A stretch of 64,000 bases of DNA, from positions 434,001 through 498,000 of the forward strand of contig NZ_JAMTCR010000006.1 of assembly GCF_024171945.1 (NCBI RefSeq), written 5' to 3'. This document shows positions 8,180 to 15,367 of this stretch, piece after piece. The notes beneath the pieces were generated by a model. The model searched no databases, was not told the origin of the DNA, and saw only the letters and a program-made list of their open reading frames with translations. The DNA comes from Actinokineospora globicatena. Its GTDB lineage: Bacteria; Actinomycetota; Actinomycetes; Mycobacteriales; Pseudonocardiaceae. Numbering within the stretch: position 1 is the first letter of the stretch; each line of letters starts with the position of its first letter. Position numbers and translations under genes: made by a program.

Positions 8180-8428
8180 TCAGGCCACCTGTCCGGCGCC
8201 ATCGCAGGTGTCGCAGCACCAGGTGTCGGTGATGTGGCCGTGGCCGTCGCAGTCCGGGCACAGCCGGGCCAGCCCGGTCCCCCGGCACACCCCGCAGCTC
8301 TCGCCGCCGCCGGGGGCGGCGCAGAAGCCCTGTCCCTCGCACAGGCCGCAGGTGTCGACGTGGACCACCAGGTCCGTTGCCGCCCCGAGGATCGGGCGGA
8401 TCAGCAGGGTGGGGATGGTGGCGGTCAT
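8180..8428 (-). CDS. DnaJ-type zinc-finger small protein
   Basis: 82 residues. After a short hydrophobic start (TIPTLLIRPILGAA) the protein has four CxxC pairs: CGLC, CGVC (followed by RGTG), CPDC (followed by DGHG) and CDTC (followed by DGAG). These are the CxxCxGxG modules of the DnaJ cysteine-rich zinc-binding domain, here without a J domain. Two zinc ions could be bound. The start overlaps the upstream gene as ATGA. Small DnaJ-like zinc proteins occur next to tra genes in actinomycete elements; a role in protein-protein contact is inferred. Confidence 0.8.
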   Translation of the reverse strand: MTATIPTLLIRPILGAATDLVVHVDTCGLCEGQGFCAAPGGGESCGVCRGTGLARLCPDCDGHGHITDTWCCDTCDGAGQVA

Positions 8429-8598
8429 CGGTGGCCCCCGGTGCGGTCGAGGCGGGTGCGGAACAGGCTGGTGTGGAACAGGAGCGTGATCACGAGCGCG
8501 ACGTAGAGGGCGAACCCGGGCAGGGCCGCCGTGGTGATGGAGTCGGCCGGGGCGACGATCAGGGCCCCGGCGAGGGCAACGCGGACAAGGGTGTTCAT
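8425..8598 (-). CDS. Short membrane protein directly after tra
   Basis: 57 residues reading MNTLVRVALAGALIVAPADS and ending FRTRLDRTGGHR, with a second hydrophobic segment FALYVALVITLLF. The ATG overlaps the tra stop as TGATG and the stop overlaps the zinc-finger gene as ATGA, so it is translated within the tra operon. A two-segment membrane peptide next to tra matches the place of small Spd genes. No specific function can be read. Confidence 0.75.
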   Translation of the reverse strand: MNTLVRVALAGALIVAPADSITTAALPGFALYVALVITLLFHTSLFRTRLDRTGGHR

Positions 8599-10070
8599 CA
8601 GGCCACCGCTTTCAGGTGTGGTTCGGGAGAATCGGTGTGCAGTGCCGCGCGTCCGGCCAGGACGAACGCGAGCAGCTCGTCCAGCTCGGCGTCAGTGACG
8701 TAGGCGGCGCGGACGCGTTGCGGGACACGGGAACGCGGCTGGATCACGTAGCCGATACCTGCGGTCTCGGGCACGTTCGGGATCTCATCGGCCAACGCCC
8801 CGCGTAGTCGGGCGTTCTCGCCCAACACCATGTCGACCTGTGCCGCCGTGGTGACCCGCAGGCACACGCGCAGGGTGAACAGGTCGCGGACCGGGACGGT
8901 GTCCTTGGTGGGTTCCTGCACCAGGCCGATCACCCGGTTGAGCGTTGCCCGGCCCTGGGTGAGGATCACCGCGAGATCCTTCGACACCATGCGTGCCTCG
9001 CGTGGGTCTGCGGCGTAGGCGAGCACCGCGCCGATCTCGTCGACGATCAGCAGGTCCAACGGTGTCTCCGGCGACACCCGCAACGTCCGGTCACCGTCGG
9101 CGGCCATCCGTGCCTGTTTGGCGGCCATGGTGGCCTTGAACTGCCCGATCAACGCCGCGATCGTCAGCGGCTCCCCGCCCTCGTGCCCATCGTCGTCGAG
9201 GTCCTCGTCGTCGGGGGCCTCGCTGAGACTGGAGTAGCGGTAGGCGATCGGTTCGAGCTTGGAGAACTCCAACTGCTTGGGGTCGGCGATCCACAGCCGC
9301 ACCAAGCCATCGCGGATCAGCGGCGCCAGGGCCCGCAGGATCGACGCCGGTATCGAGTTCTTCCCGGCCCCGGTCGCCCCCGCCACGAACACGTGGTTGC
9401 CGGTGATCGAGACCCGGAAATCGGTGTCGTACTCGGTGTCCCCCACGTACACACTGGACAGATCCACCGCGTCGACGTCGCCGGGCATCTCCGGGGCCGC
9501 GATCACCTCCGTGAACGGCTCACGCCGCTCGATCACCAGAACCACATAGCCGGGCTTGGTGCGCTCGACCGCCACCCGCCGCACCCGCAACGTGTCCGCG
9601 AGCTCTTCCAACTTGGCCTCGTACTGCTTGGCCGACTGGCCACGCACCATCCGCACGACCACCGTGTCCACCGACGGCGAGTACGCCCGCACCCGCACCA
9701 CCCGGGGGAACTCGTCGACCCCGCTGCGCCGGTCCGTGCGGTACAGCTCGCACGCCTCCATCACCCGACGCCACCGCACCCCCACATAGGTGCCCCACCG
9801 GCGCCGCCACGCCCGCAACACCGGCGCCGCGTAGTAGTCGAACGACCCGGGCGCGCCCCGCCGCCACGCCACCCCCGCCGCCACCGACACACCAGCGGCC
9901 CACCCCGCGCCCACCGCCGCCGTCCCCGGCCCCCACTCGATCACCGCCCCCGCGCCCACCGTGGGCAAGGCCATCACCCCCGGGTGCCTCACCGCCCACC
10001 TCACCGCGCGGAACTCCGCCCCCTGCCGCCGCGTGCTCCCCCTCGTCCCCTTCTCGTCTCGCTTGCGCAT
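8598..10070 (-). CDS. FtsK/SpoIIIE-type DNA translocase (Tra) of AICE 1
   Basis: 490-residue transfer ATPase that would pump double-stranded element DNA between mycelia as a hexamer, the hallmark of AICE conjugation. An N-terminal hydrophobic region (about residues 28-68) anchors it. Walker A is GATGAGKNS (231-239) with Asn in place of the usual Ser/Thr or Gly after the lysine. Walker B is LDLLIVDEIG. The motif QGRATLNRVIGLVQEP follows as in TraSA proteins. The start at 10070 has AAGGGGAAC upstream; a further in-frame ATG at 10100 overlaps a terminator-like hairpin. It is the first gene of a block of overlapping small genes. Confidence 0.92.
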   Translation of the reverse strand: MRKRDEKGTRGSTRRQGAEFRAVRWAVRHPGVMALPTVGAGAVIEWGPGTAAVGAGWAAGVSVAAGVAWRRGAPGSFDYYAAPVLRAWRRRWGTYVGVRWRRVMEACELYRTDRRSGVDEFPRVVRVRAYSPSVDTVVVRMVRGQSAKQYEAKLEELADTLRVRRVAVERTKPGYVVLVIERREPFTEVIAAPEMPGDVDAVDLSSVYVGDTEYDTDFRVSITGNHVFVAGATGAGKNSIPASILRALAPLIRDGLVRLWIADPKQLEFSKLEPIAYRYSSLSEAPDDEDLDDDGHEGGEPLTIAALIGQFKATMAAKQARMAADGDRTLRVSPETPLDLLIVDEIGAVLAYAADPREARMVSKDLAVILTQGRATLNRVIGLVQEPTKDTVPVRDLFTLRVCLRVTTAAQVDMVLGENARLRGALADEIPNVPETAGIGYVIQPRSRVPQRVRAAYVTDAELDELLAFVLAGRAALHTDSPEPHLKAVA

Positions 10071-10101
10071 CCCCGTGTTCCCCTTCCCTTGACACGACAA
10101 C

Positions 10102-10135
10102 GGCCCCGCACCCCCTTCATCCGGGGCACGGGGCC
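10102..10135 (-). terminator. GC-rich hairpin upstream of tra
   Basis: GGCCCCG (10102-10108) pairs with CGGGGCC (10129-10135) across a 20-base loop. It lies between the small coiled-coil genes and tra on the minus strand. It may be a terminator or attenuator separating the two transcription blocks. Confidence 0.5.
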
Positions 10136-10170
10136 GAACTCGCGAACCTGGTCGGCGTTACCGCCGTCGA

Positions 10171-10356
10171 TCAGTCATCCGACAACGAGGAGGCGTTGTC
10201 GGCGACCTCCACCGTCAACCGCGCCACCGCCGTGGTCAGCGCCTTGTGCGTCGAGCGGAAGAACTCCCGGCGGATCTTGATCCCGTCCACCGCGTCCTTC
10301 AGCTCGGTCATCGCCTGGTCCATCTCGTCGAGCGCGTTGTTGATCCGTGCAGCCAT
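10171..10356 (-). CDS. Small coiled-coil protein
   Basis: 61 residues (MAARINNALDEMDQAMTELK at the start), almost wholly helical with heptad-like spacing of hydrophobic residues and a charged surface, ending in an acidic SLSDD. RBS is GGAGGCC. It follows another helical small gene by two bases. Paired short coiled coils may form a complex. No named family is recognised. Confidence 0.7.
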   Translation of the reverse strand: MAARINNALDEMDQAMTELKDAVDGIKIRREFFRSTHKALTTAVARLTVEVADNASSLSDD

Positions 10357-10358
10357 GG

Positions 10359-10607
10359 TCAGGGCCTCCACTCGCGAGCGATCATGTCCGCCTCGTACCT
10401 CTTCGCCGTGTCGCGCAGGTCGTCCAACGTCGCCTGGGCGTTGCGCCGCAACCCCTGCAACTCCTTCGTCGTGCGAGTCCGCCAGTTCACCGACACCGGC
10501 CGCATCCTCTTCACGACCTTGTCCAGCTCGTCGAGCCCCTCCTGCACCGCGTCCATCGCGGACACCAGCGCCAAGTACTTCTCCTGCGCCTCGTTGTCAG
10601 TCTTCAC
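10359..10607 (-). CDS. Small coiled-coil protein
   Basis: 82 residues, helical and highly charged (LVSAMDAVQEGLDELDKVVK; LRRNAQATLDDLRDTAKRYE). The heptad pattern suggests a coiled coil. The ATG at 10607 lies inside the end of the upstream gene, so translation is coupled. Function is unknown. Confidence 0.7.
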   Translation of the reverse strand: MKTDNEAQEKYLALVSAMDAVQEGLDELDKVVKRMRPVSVNWRTRTTKELQGLRRNAQATLDDLRDTAKRYEADMIAREWRP

Positions 10608-10803
10608 ACGACACCCCTCGTCTGATCGTCACCCGTGCGAGCCGAAGCCCTTCCCTGTAGCCCTCCTGGAACTCCGGCGACATCACCGCCACCGCTTCCG
10701 GCAACGGCGACCCGATCCGCCGATCCAACAAGGCCACCCACCGACGCATCACCCGCGCCGGATTCACCCGGTAACCCACAACCCACCTCCCTTCCACAGC
10801 CAT
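10597..10803 (-). CDS. Small hypothetical protein at the head of the early operon
   Basis: 68 residues from ATG 10803 (MAVEGRWVVGYRVNPARVMR at the start). The middle reads GSPLPEAVAVMSPEFQEGYREGLRLARV, an amphipathic helix. It overlaps the following gene by 11 bases. It is the first gene after the 195-base gap at 10804-10998, and a weak GGGGGTG precedes the start. No family is recognised. Confidence 0.65.
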   Translation of the reverse strand: MAVEGRWVVGYRVNPARVMRRWVALLDRRIGSPLPEAVAVMSPEFQEGYREGLRLARVTIRRGVSCED

Positions 10804-10998
10804 GAACACCCCCGGCACCGCAACCGACCCGGGGGCGAACATCACCGTCCGACGCACTCAACGCGCCGGAAAAAGGCATGGGTGTATCCACTATGGAATT
10901 CTCAAACAACGATGCTTATCGAGGAATCACACCGGGACTCACATCAACCGGCGACCCCAAGGCAGGCAGAACACCAGGCGCACAGCACCCGGAACGAT
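10804..10998 (-). promoter_or_regulatory. Intergenic region with a candidate minus-strand promoter
   Basis: This AT-richer gap precedes the minus-strand small genes. On the minus strand TTGTTT (complement of 10904-10909) and TACACC (complement of 10881-10886) are 17 bases apart, a fair -35/-10 pair. Nothing else coding is seen. The replication origin could also lie here, but no specific origin motif is recognised. Confidence 0.4.
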
Positions 10999-11379
10999 CT
11001 ACGCGGCCGACGCGACCTGTGCGGCGCCGACGGGCTTGATCCCGGTCGCCTTCCACGACAGACCCGACGTCGTGCGCCCCTTGCTGGTCCGCTCCCAGTG
11101 CGACACACGCGGGTTGATCAGCTCCACCACGTCACCCACGCTGAACTCGTCCCCCGGGTCGGTCTCCAAGGTCACCTTGATCTCAGCGCCCTTCCCGGTC
11201 CGGCCATCCGGCCCCGGCAACGGCTTCAGGAACACACTCACCACGTACAACGGCGCACCGTGGAAGTCCTTCGCCACCGTCTGCACCTTCGTGTCCTCGT
11301 CCTCGTACATCTTCATCGTCGGCGCCTCCTCCACCCGCACCCTGTGCCCGCTCAGCTCCACCGGGATGTTCTTCAGCAC
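10999..11379 (-). CDS. SCO3933-like regulatory protein of AICE 1
   Basis: 126 residues starting at GTG 11379 (V-L-K-N-I-P-V-E-L-S-G), with GGGGAGG eight bases upstream. The start, the VVSVFLKP strand, and the strand set ending SVGDVVELINPRVSHWERT followed by GLSWKATGIKPV match the small activator genes (SCO3933/Pra-like) found directly opposite the GntR or XRE repressor in AICEs. In pSAM2 the corresponding protein Pra activates rep, xis and int. Repeated TGTCTAAGACA-type sites cover its upstream region, so repression by the divergent GntR protein is likely. Confidence 0.75.
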   Translation of the reverse strand: MLKNIPVELSGHRVRVEEAPTMKMYEDEDTKVQTVAKDFHGAPLYVVSVFLKPLPGPDGRTGKGAEIKVTLETDPGDEFSVGDVVELINPRVSHWERTSKGRTTSGLSWKATGIKPVGAAQVASAA

Positions 11380-11390
11380 TTCTGGCCTCC

Positions 11391-11494
11391 CCTGTCTAGT
11401 CAGCAGCTCAACCTGTCTAAGACAACAGTAGATCTGAGTACTCAAGATGTCAAGCGTGTCGAGCAAGGTGCCCACCTGTCTAAGCAGGTATGCT
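11391..11494. promoter_or_regulatory. Three operator-like repeats in the GntR divergent region
   Basis: CCTGTCTAGTCAG (11391-11403), ACCTGTCTAAGACA (11411-11424, containing the palindrome TGTCT-A-AGACA) and ACCTGTCTAAGCAGGT (11474-11489, arms ACCTG/CAGGT) share ACCTGTCTAAG. The third overlaps a -10-like TATGCT at 11489-11494, seven bases before the GntR start codon, which suggests autorepression and a leaderless message. Sites one and two cover the promoter of the opposite SCO3933-like gene. Confidence 0.7.
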
Positions 11495-11501
11495 CGGCGG
11501 C

Positions 11502-12377
11502 ATGCAGCCAATCGACCCGGCCGACCCTCGAAGCCCATACATCAAGATCGCTGCGAGCATCCGGGCGGCGATTCTCTCCGGCGAACTAGACCCAGAGGCT
11601 CAACTGCCCACTGGCGACGAACTGGCCAAGTTCTATGGAGTAACCAGAGCGACCATCGGCTCTGCGATACGGATGTTGCGAGACGAAGGGTTCGTCCAAA
11701 GTCGACCCGGTGGCGGGGTGTACGTCACCGGACAGGCCAGTTTGCCCGTCGCAGAAGGGCACACGCACCCGCTTGCCGGGGTGGGGGCGTTCCTGCACGA
11801 GGCAGGCCACCTGAAGAACCTTCCTCGTTCCGGGTGGCTGCTCCTTGGTATCCGCCAGCCCGAAAGCGTCGCAGAACACTCATTTCGTGTCGGCCTAGTC
11901 GGGATGGTGCTAGCGACGATGGAGGGTGCCGACCCCGGGCGCACGGCCGCACTTTGTCTGATGCATGACGTCCATGAGGCGCGTATCGGGGATGTCCCTT
12001 CGGTCGGCAGAGCGTATGTCACGACCGCCGTGCCACAGGCCGTTACCGCCCATCAGACCGCTGGAATGCCGGACGAGATGGCAGCCGCATTCCAAGGTAT
12101 GACAGCGGAGTACGAGGACACCGAGACCCTAGAGTCGAAGGTCGCCCACGACGCCGACAAGATCGAGACGCTGCTGCAAGCGACTGAGTACGCGACACAG
12201 GGTTACGCGAGCGAACCGTGGCAAGACACGTCCATCCAGGCTCTGCGCACCGAGTCCGCCAAGCAGCTCGCACAAGCCATCATTAGCACCGACGCACGCG
12301 GTTGGTGGATGAGCTTCGCGTCCAGCTACCACGAGCTTAGGGCAGGCACTCGCGCCAGGCAGGGCCTGAAGCCGTAG
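11502..12377 (+). CDS. GntR-type repressor fused to an HD-domain nucleotide hydrolase
   Basis: 291-residue two-domain protein. Residues 10-78 are a GntR winged helix (YIKIAASIRAAILSGEL, LPTGDELAKFYGVTRATIGS, RDEGFVQSRPGGGVYVTG). From about 110 it carries an HD phosphohydrolase core of the YfbR/HD_3 type: EHS (His126), MHD (His155-Asp156) followed by EARIGD, and HDADK (Asp217 or 219). YfbR-like enzymes remove phosphate from deoxynucleoside monophosphates. In pSAM2 the GntR repressor KorSA and the Nudix protein Pif are separate; here a repressor and a nucleotide hydrolase are one polypeptide. No Shine-Dalgarno is visible before ATG 11502. Confidence 0.88.
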   Translation: MQPIDPADPRSPYIKIAASIRAAILSGELDPEAQLPTGDELAKFYGVTRATIGSAIRMLRDEGFVQSRPGGGVYVTGQASLPVAEGHTHPLAGVGAFLHEAGHLKNLPRSGWLLLGIRQPESVAEHSFRVGLVGMVLATMEGADPGRTAALCLMHDVHEARIGDVPSVGRAYVTTAVPQAVTAHQTAGMPDEMAAAFQGMTAEYEDTETLESKVAHDADKIETLLQATEYATQGYASEPWQDTSIQALRTESAKQLAQAIISTDARGWWMSFASSYHELRAGTRARQGLKP

Positions 12378-12424
12378 CAGCCGCCACGACCGGCGTGTTC
12401 AAAGTTTCTTCTCTTCATCAAGGC

Positions 12425-12443
12425 GGGCGCCCTTCGGGCGCCC
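12425..12443 (+). terminator. Hairpin terminator of the GntR-HD gene
   Basis: GGGCGCCC, loop TTC, GGGCGCCC, 48 bases after the stop codon. GC-rich stem without a T-run, as is usual in this kind of genome. Confidence 0.65.
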
Positions 12444-12728
12444 GCTGGCACGCTGTGTTCTCTGCGTTCGGCGCAACTCCGCCCGGGGCGTGCGGCCTTC
12501 GGCCGGTCCCCGGGCGGGCACCGACCGCCGAGGCGTGCCTAAGCGGTACAGGGCTAGCCATGCCCCAGGATCACTAATAGCTTCCACCCCCGGTCGCAGA
12601 GGGACAGGGCGAGGAAACCGGCGGTGAGGTCCAGGCGGCTCCGCGCCGGTCTAGGACATGCGCTCGCCGCGCGGCAGGTCTCCAGGATGGTCGGCGGAGC
12701 TTGTGCGCGGCGGTTCGTCGGGGGACAA

Positions 12729-12872
12729 CCCGCCATCCCGTCGACCTCCCAGAGGGCTACCACGGTGGCCCCAGGGGCGCAGAGCACGGGCTGCACGGCC
12801 GCCGGTGTCCATCGAGGGCTGCGCCCCTGGGGCCACCGTGGTAGAGCGAAGCCAGGTCGACGGGATGGCGGG
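12729..12872. repeat. Long two-block inverted repeat (144 bases)
   Basis: Outer arms: CCCGCCATCCCGTCGACCT (12729-12747) and its exact complement (12854-12872). Inner arms: 26 bases at 12757-12782, starting CTACCACGGTGGCC, and their exact complement at 12819-12844. The two blocks are separated by symmetrical 9-base internal loops and capped by a 36-base loop (12783-12818). A further GGGGG/CCCCC pair extends the stem to 12720-12880. 45 of 45 arm bases pair. It could be a single-strand or transfer origin, a structured RNA or a MITE-like insertion. No transposase or target duplication was recognised. Confidence 0.85.
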
Positions 12873-12928
12873 AAGCCCCCTCCTTGTAGAGTGTCTCAAA
12901 GTCGAGGGTCGTTCGAGGAGGGTCAATT

Positions 12929-13456
12929 ATGCAATCTTCCGGCAACCCGATCCCATACAGCGCGAACGTGGTGTCCGAATGGCTTGATGGCCTCTTTGAC
13001 GGTACGCCAGTTCGTCAACTCTGGCCCCTTTTTTCGCCGTCCTTGCGCACCATTTACGCACAGCAATGGCTTTATTTGCAGGGTCGAGATCGCAACGATG
13101 GCGTGGTAAAGGCTCTATCGTTAGAGGATGCCAACGGAACTCTGGCCCAGCAGATGTTTTCCGACTATTCGGCGCACTGGAAGTCTGTCTACTCTGACCT
13201 TTCCTCCGGTCACGCATTCTGGGACAAGGCCGACCTCGTCGGGCCCGACATGGAAATTGTGGTCGCATTTGCGCGTATTCATCAGGGGTTCTATTCTGCC
13301 GGGAAATCGCTACCTGCGCATTCCTTTATCGTGATCTTTGATGAAGGAATCTGGCGGATTGCAGCACTCGCGCGGCGGATCCCTGTGCCCGGCTGGCCAC
13401 CGACAGAGCAAATCATACCGGGCCTGCTAGGCGACGGACCTAGCGTTCACGAGTAG
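12929..13456 (+). CDS. Hypothetical protein, AICE 1 cargo
   Basis: 175 residues with a good GAGGAGG Shine-Dalgarno before ATG 12929. The sequence is aromatic-rich (SANVVSEWLDGLFDG; IYAQQWLYLQGRDR; AFWDKADLVGPDMEIVVAFA) with no signal peptide or membrane segment. Base composition is clearly lower in GC than all neighbours, which suggests recent acquisition. It sits between the long hairpin and the right attachment site, the usual place for AICE cargo. I do not recognise a family. Confidence 0.75.
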   Translation: MQSSGNPIPYSANVVSEWLDGLFDGTPVRQLWPLFSPSLRTIYAQQWLYLQGRDRNDGVVKALSLEDANGTLAQQMFSDYSAHWKSVYSDLSSGHAFWDKADLVGPDMEIVVAFARIHQGFYSAGKSLPAHSFIVIFDEGIWRIAALARRIPVPGWPPTEQIIPGLLGDGPSVHE

Positions 13457-13763
13457 CCACGCGACATGAAACTCCTACCGGTGCCCCCATGGCGAGCGGT
13501 ACAGCAGTCGAGTGCAGCAGCACAGCAGCCATGGAACGACCGCGAGCGGTTCTGGGCACCGCCGTACTGACCTCTACGACCTGCGGGAACGAGGTTGTCA
13601 GTAGTTCATACCGGAGGGGTCGTGCACAGCTCGTGGCATGCAGAGTCTGCGCAGAACGCCTCCGGCAGACACCTGCAAAGGACGAGATACGTCCGCAGAG
13701 AAATCGCAGGCCGGGACGACTCTGCGGGTAGGACCGCGTGGTCACGGCGGGGCCGAATAAGGG
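13457..13763. other. Non-coding right end of AICE 1
   Basis: No gene is seen. CATGCAGAGTCTGCGCAG at 13637-13654 matches CATGCAGAGTATGTGCAG at 2269-2286 near the other end of the element in 16 of 18 positions and may be an arm-type integrase or excisionase site. Several GCAG repeats surround it. Confidence 0.5.
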
Positions 13764-13803
13764 CAAGGGGTCGCAGGTTCGAATCCTGTCAGCCCGACGG
13801 TCG
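13764..13803 (+). other. Middle attachment site (junction of AICE 1 and AICE 2)
   Basis: Forty bases identical to the tRNA-Pro 3' end, from CAAGGGG through the T arm and acceptor arm to CGGTCG. The preceding bases (GAATAAGGG) do not restore an anticodon stem, so this is not a tRNA gene. It serves as attR of element 1 and attL of element 2. Confidence 0.93.
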
Positions 13804-13807
13804 AAGC

Positions 13808-13847
13808 AACGCCCCTCGCTTGCGAGTTTTCGCAGGTGAGGGGCGTT
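13808..13847. terminator. Hairpin between middle att site and int2
   Basis: AACGCCCCTC (13808-13817) pairs with GAGGGGCGTT (13838-13847), with TGCGA/TCGCA pairing inside and CTTTGTGT after it. It occupies the same place relative to the att core as the terminators at 2254 and 26976. Confidence 0.7.
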
Positions 13848-13943
13848 CTTTGTGTAGGGCATCATGATCATGGCTTGATCCACTTCGGACGGTCTTGGGG
13901 ACCGTTTGGGGACCGTGGAGCACTGCATGGAGTCGACATGGTC

Positions 13944-15143
13944 CTAGACCACCCGCAGCTGGGGTGTCCGGGGTGCGTGCAGGTGGGCGGAGAGCAGATC
14001 GCCCGCGTCCGTGATCGACTGCTTGTCGGGGTGGATGTAGCGCTGGGTCGTGGTGAGGGACCCGTGCCCGGCGATCACCCGCAGGACGTGCACCGGAACA
14101 CCGGCATCGGCCAGCCAGGTGATCCCGGTGTGGCGCAGGTCGTGCCTGCGCAGGTGCTCGTAGCCGAGGTCGGTCACCACCTCGTCCCAGTGCGTGGCAT
14201 CCCGTAGAACAGCGGTCGTGATACGCCCGCCTCTCGGACCGGTGAACAGCCGCGCTTCCGGATCGCGATCGACCTCCGCCATCCGCCGCTCGATCATGTC
14301 CCGGATCTCGACGATGATCGGCACATCCCGCGCCCGCTTGCTCTTGGTGCCCTTGTCCGCCAAACCGCCTGGCCCCGGAGTTGTCTGTCGCCGAACGTTC
14401 CAGATCCACGACGTGGTGTCGATGTCCTTCACCCGACACCCCGATGCCTCACCGATACGTGCGGCTGTGCACCCCATGAACTCGATGACGTCGCCCCAAC
14501 CATCGAACTTGCCGGTCGACTTGGCGACCAACGCGTCCGCGAGTCGCTTCAACGCGTCCCAGCTCGGCAACGCCAACGAACGCGGATCATCAAGCTCATC
14601 CTCCGCTTGGCGGTAAACCTGCTGCCATCCTCGCACCTGCGCCGGATTCCGATCGACGATCCCGTCCCGCTTGGCTTGCTCCATTACACGAACCAGAACC
14701 GCGAGCGAGTTCTTCACTGTCGATCGACTGCACTCATCCGCGATCCATCCCATCACCGCGCGATCCGCCGCCCCATTGGTCACCATGGCGACCGGGATGT
14801 GCCCCAGTGTCGGAACAACCCGCTTCCGCCACCCCGCCATATACGGATCACGCGTCTTGAGTTCCAACCCCCTCAACGCAAGGTCCATATTCGCGTCGCC
14901 ATACTCCGACAACGACACCACCGCTTGCTGTGGTGACAACCCCCGTGCAGCAGCGTTGTCCATCGCGCTAATCCACGCCGTGGCCTCATCCTCCGTGGCG
15001 AAGGACTCGGAGATCGAATCCCGCTTTTTCGTCGCCGGATCGGTCCACCGCACCCGCGCCTTGAACGGACTGGCCCGGTCTGGCCGGTGCTCGACGTTTG
15101 ACCTGATCTTCACCCCGATCGGCAGGTTCACCCGGTCCGCCAT
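13944..15143 (-). CDS. int: Tyrosine recombinase integrase of AICE 2
   Basis: 399-residue recombinase. The catalytic residues are visible: Arg229 (CTAARIGEASG), His334/Arg337 (RRHDLRHTGITW), His360 (AGHGSLTTT) and Tyr369 (QRYIHPD). The N-terminal 60 residues form an arm-binding domain (FKARVRWTDPATKKRDS). Its stop lies 140 bases inside the middle att site. It overlaps xis2 by one base. It is only distantly related to the integrase of element 1, so two different recombinases have converged on one tRNA site. Confidence 0.95.
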   Translation of the reverse strand: MADRVNLPIGVKIRSNVEHRPDRASPFKARVRWTDPATKKRDSISESFATEDEATAWISAMDNAAARGLSPQQAVVSLSEYGDANMDLALRGLELKTRDPYMAGWRKRVVPTLGHIPVAMVTNGAADRAVMGWIADECSRSTVKNSLAVLVRVMEQAKRDGIVDRNPAQVRGWQQVYRQAEDELDDPRSLALPSWDALKRLADALVAKSTGKFDGWGDVIEFMGCTAARIGEASGCRVKDIDTTSWIWNVRRQTTPGPGGLADKGTKSKRARDVPIIVEIRDMIERRMAEVDRDPEARLFTGPRGGRITTAVLRDATHWDEVVTDLGYEHLRRHDLRHTGITWLADAGVPVHVLRVIAGHGSLTTTQRYIHPDKQSITDAGDLLSAHLHAPRTPQLRVV

Positions 15144-15367
15144 CAGGCCGCCACCTCCCCGGGATCCACTCGCCTAACGCGCAACCACGACTCGACGTCA
15201 TGCACCGAGTACATGACTACCCGATCCGAGACCCGCACGAACGCAGGCCCCTGGAACGGTCTCAGCGTCCGCCACCGCCGGACGGTCGACGCATCCACGT
15301 GCAGCAACTCCGCCAACTGTTCCGTGGTGTACCAGCCGCCGTCTACCAGCCGAAGTATCGCACTCAC
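15143..15367 (-). CDS. Excisionase-like winged-helix protein (Xis) of AICE 2
   Basis: 74 residues. GGWYTTEQLAELLHVDASTV begins the helix-turn-helix and RRWRTLRPF ends it, followed by a wing and VHDVESWLRVRRVDPG. This is the MerR/excisionase type usual between rep and int in AICEs. It overlaps rep2 as ATGA. A decayed relative with clear nucleotide similarity lies at 43.3 kb. Confidence 0.9.
   Translation of the reverse strand: MSAILRLVDGGWYTTEQLAELLHVDASTVRRWRTLRPFQGPAFVRVSDRVVMYSVHDVESWLRVRRVDPGEVAA

Larger units (their letters stand above)
12378..12928. other. Structured non-coding stretch with several hairpins
   Basis: No convincing gene is present. GGGCGCCC-TTC-GGGCGCCC (12425-12443) is the likely terminator of the GntR-HD gene. 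GCCCGGGG...CCCCGGGC (12481-12515) forms a second hairpin. A very long hairpin at 12729-12872 is listed separately. The short open frames in this stretch are products of the repeat arms. Confidence 0.6.

Noticed and set aside
12651-12987. Several short frames on both strands
   Set aside because: They read through the arms of the long hairpin and give mirror-like peptides; no Shine-Dalgarno or family likeness.
13764-13803. Second tRNA-Pro gene
   Set aside because: Only the T arm and 3' acceptor arm are present; no D arm, anticodon stem or 5' acceptor strand. The same holds for 26924-26971.
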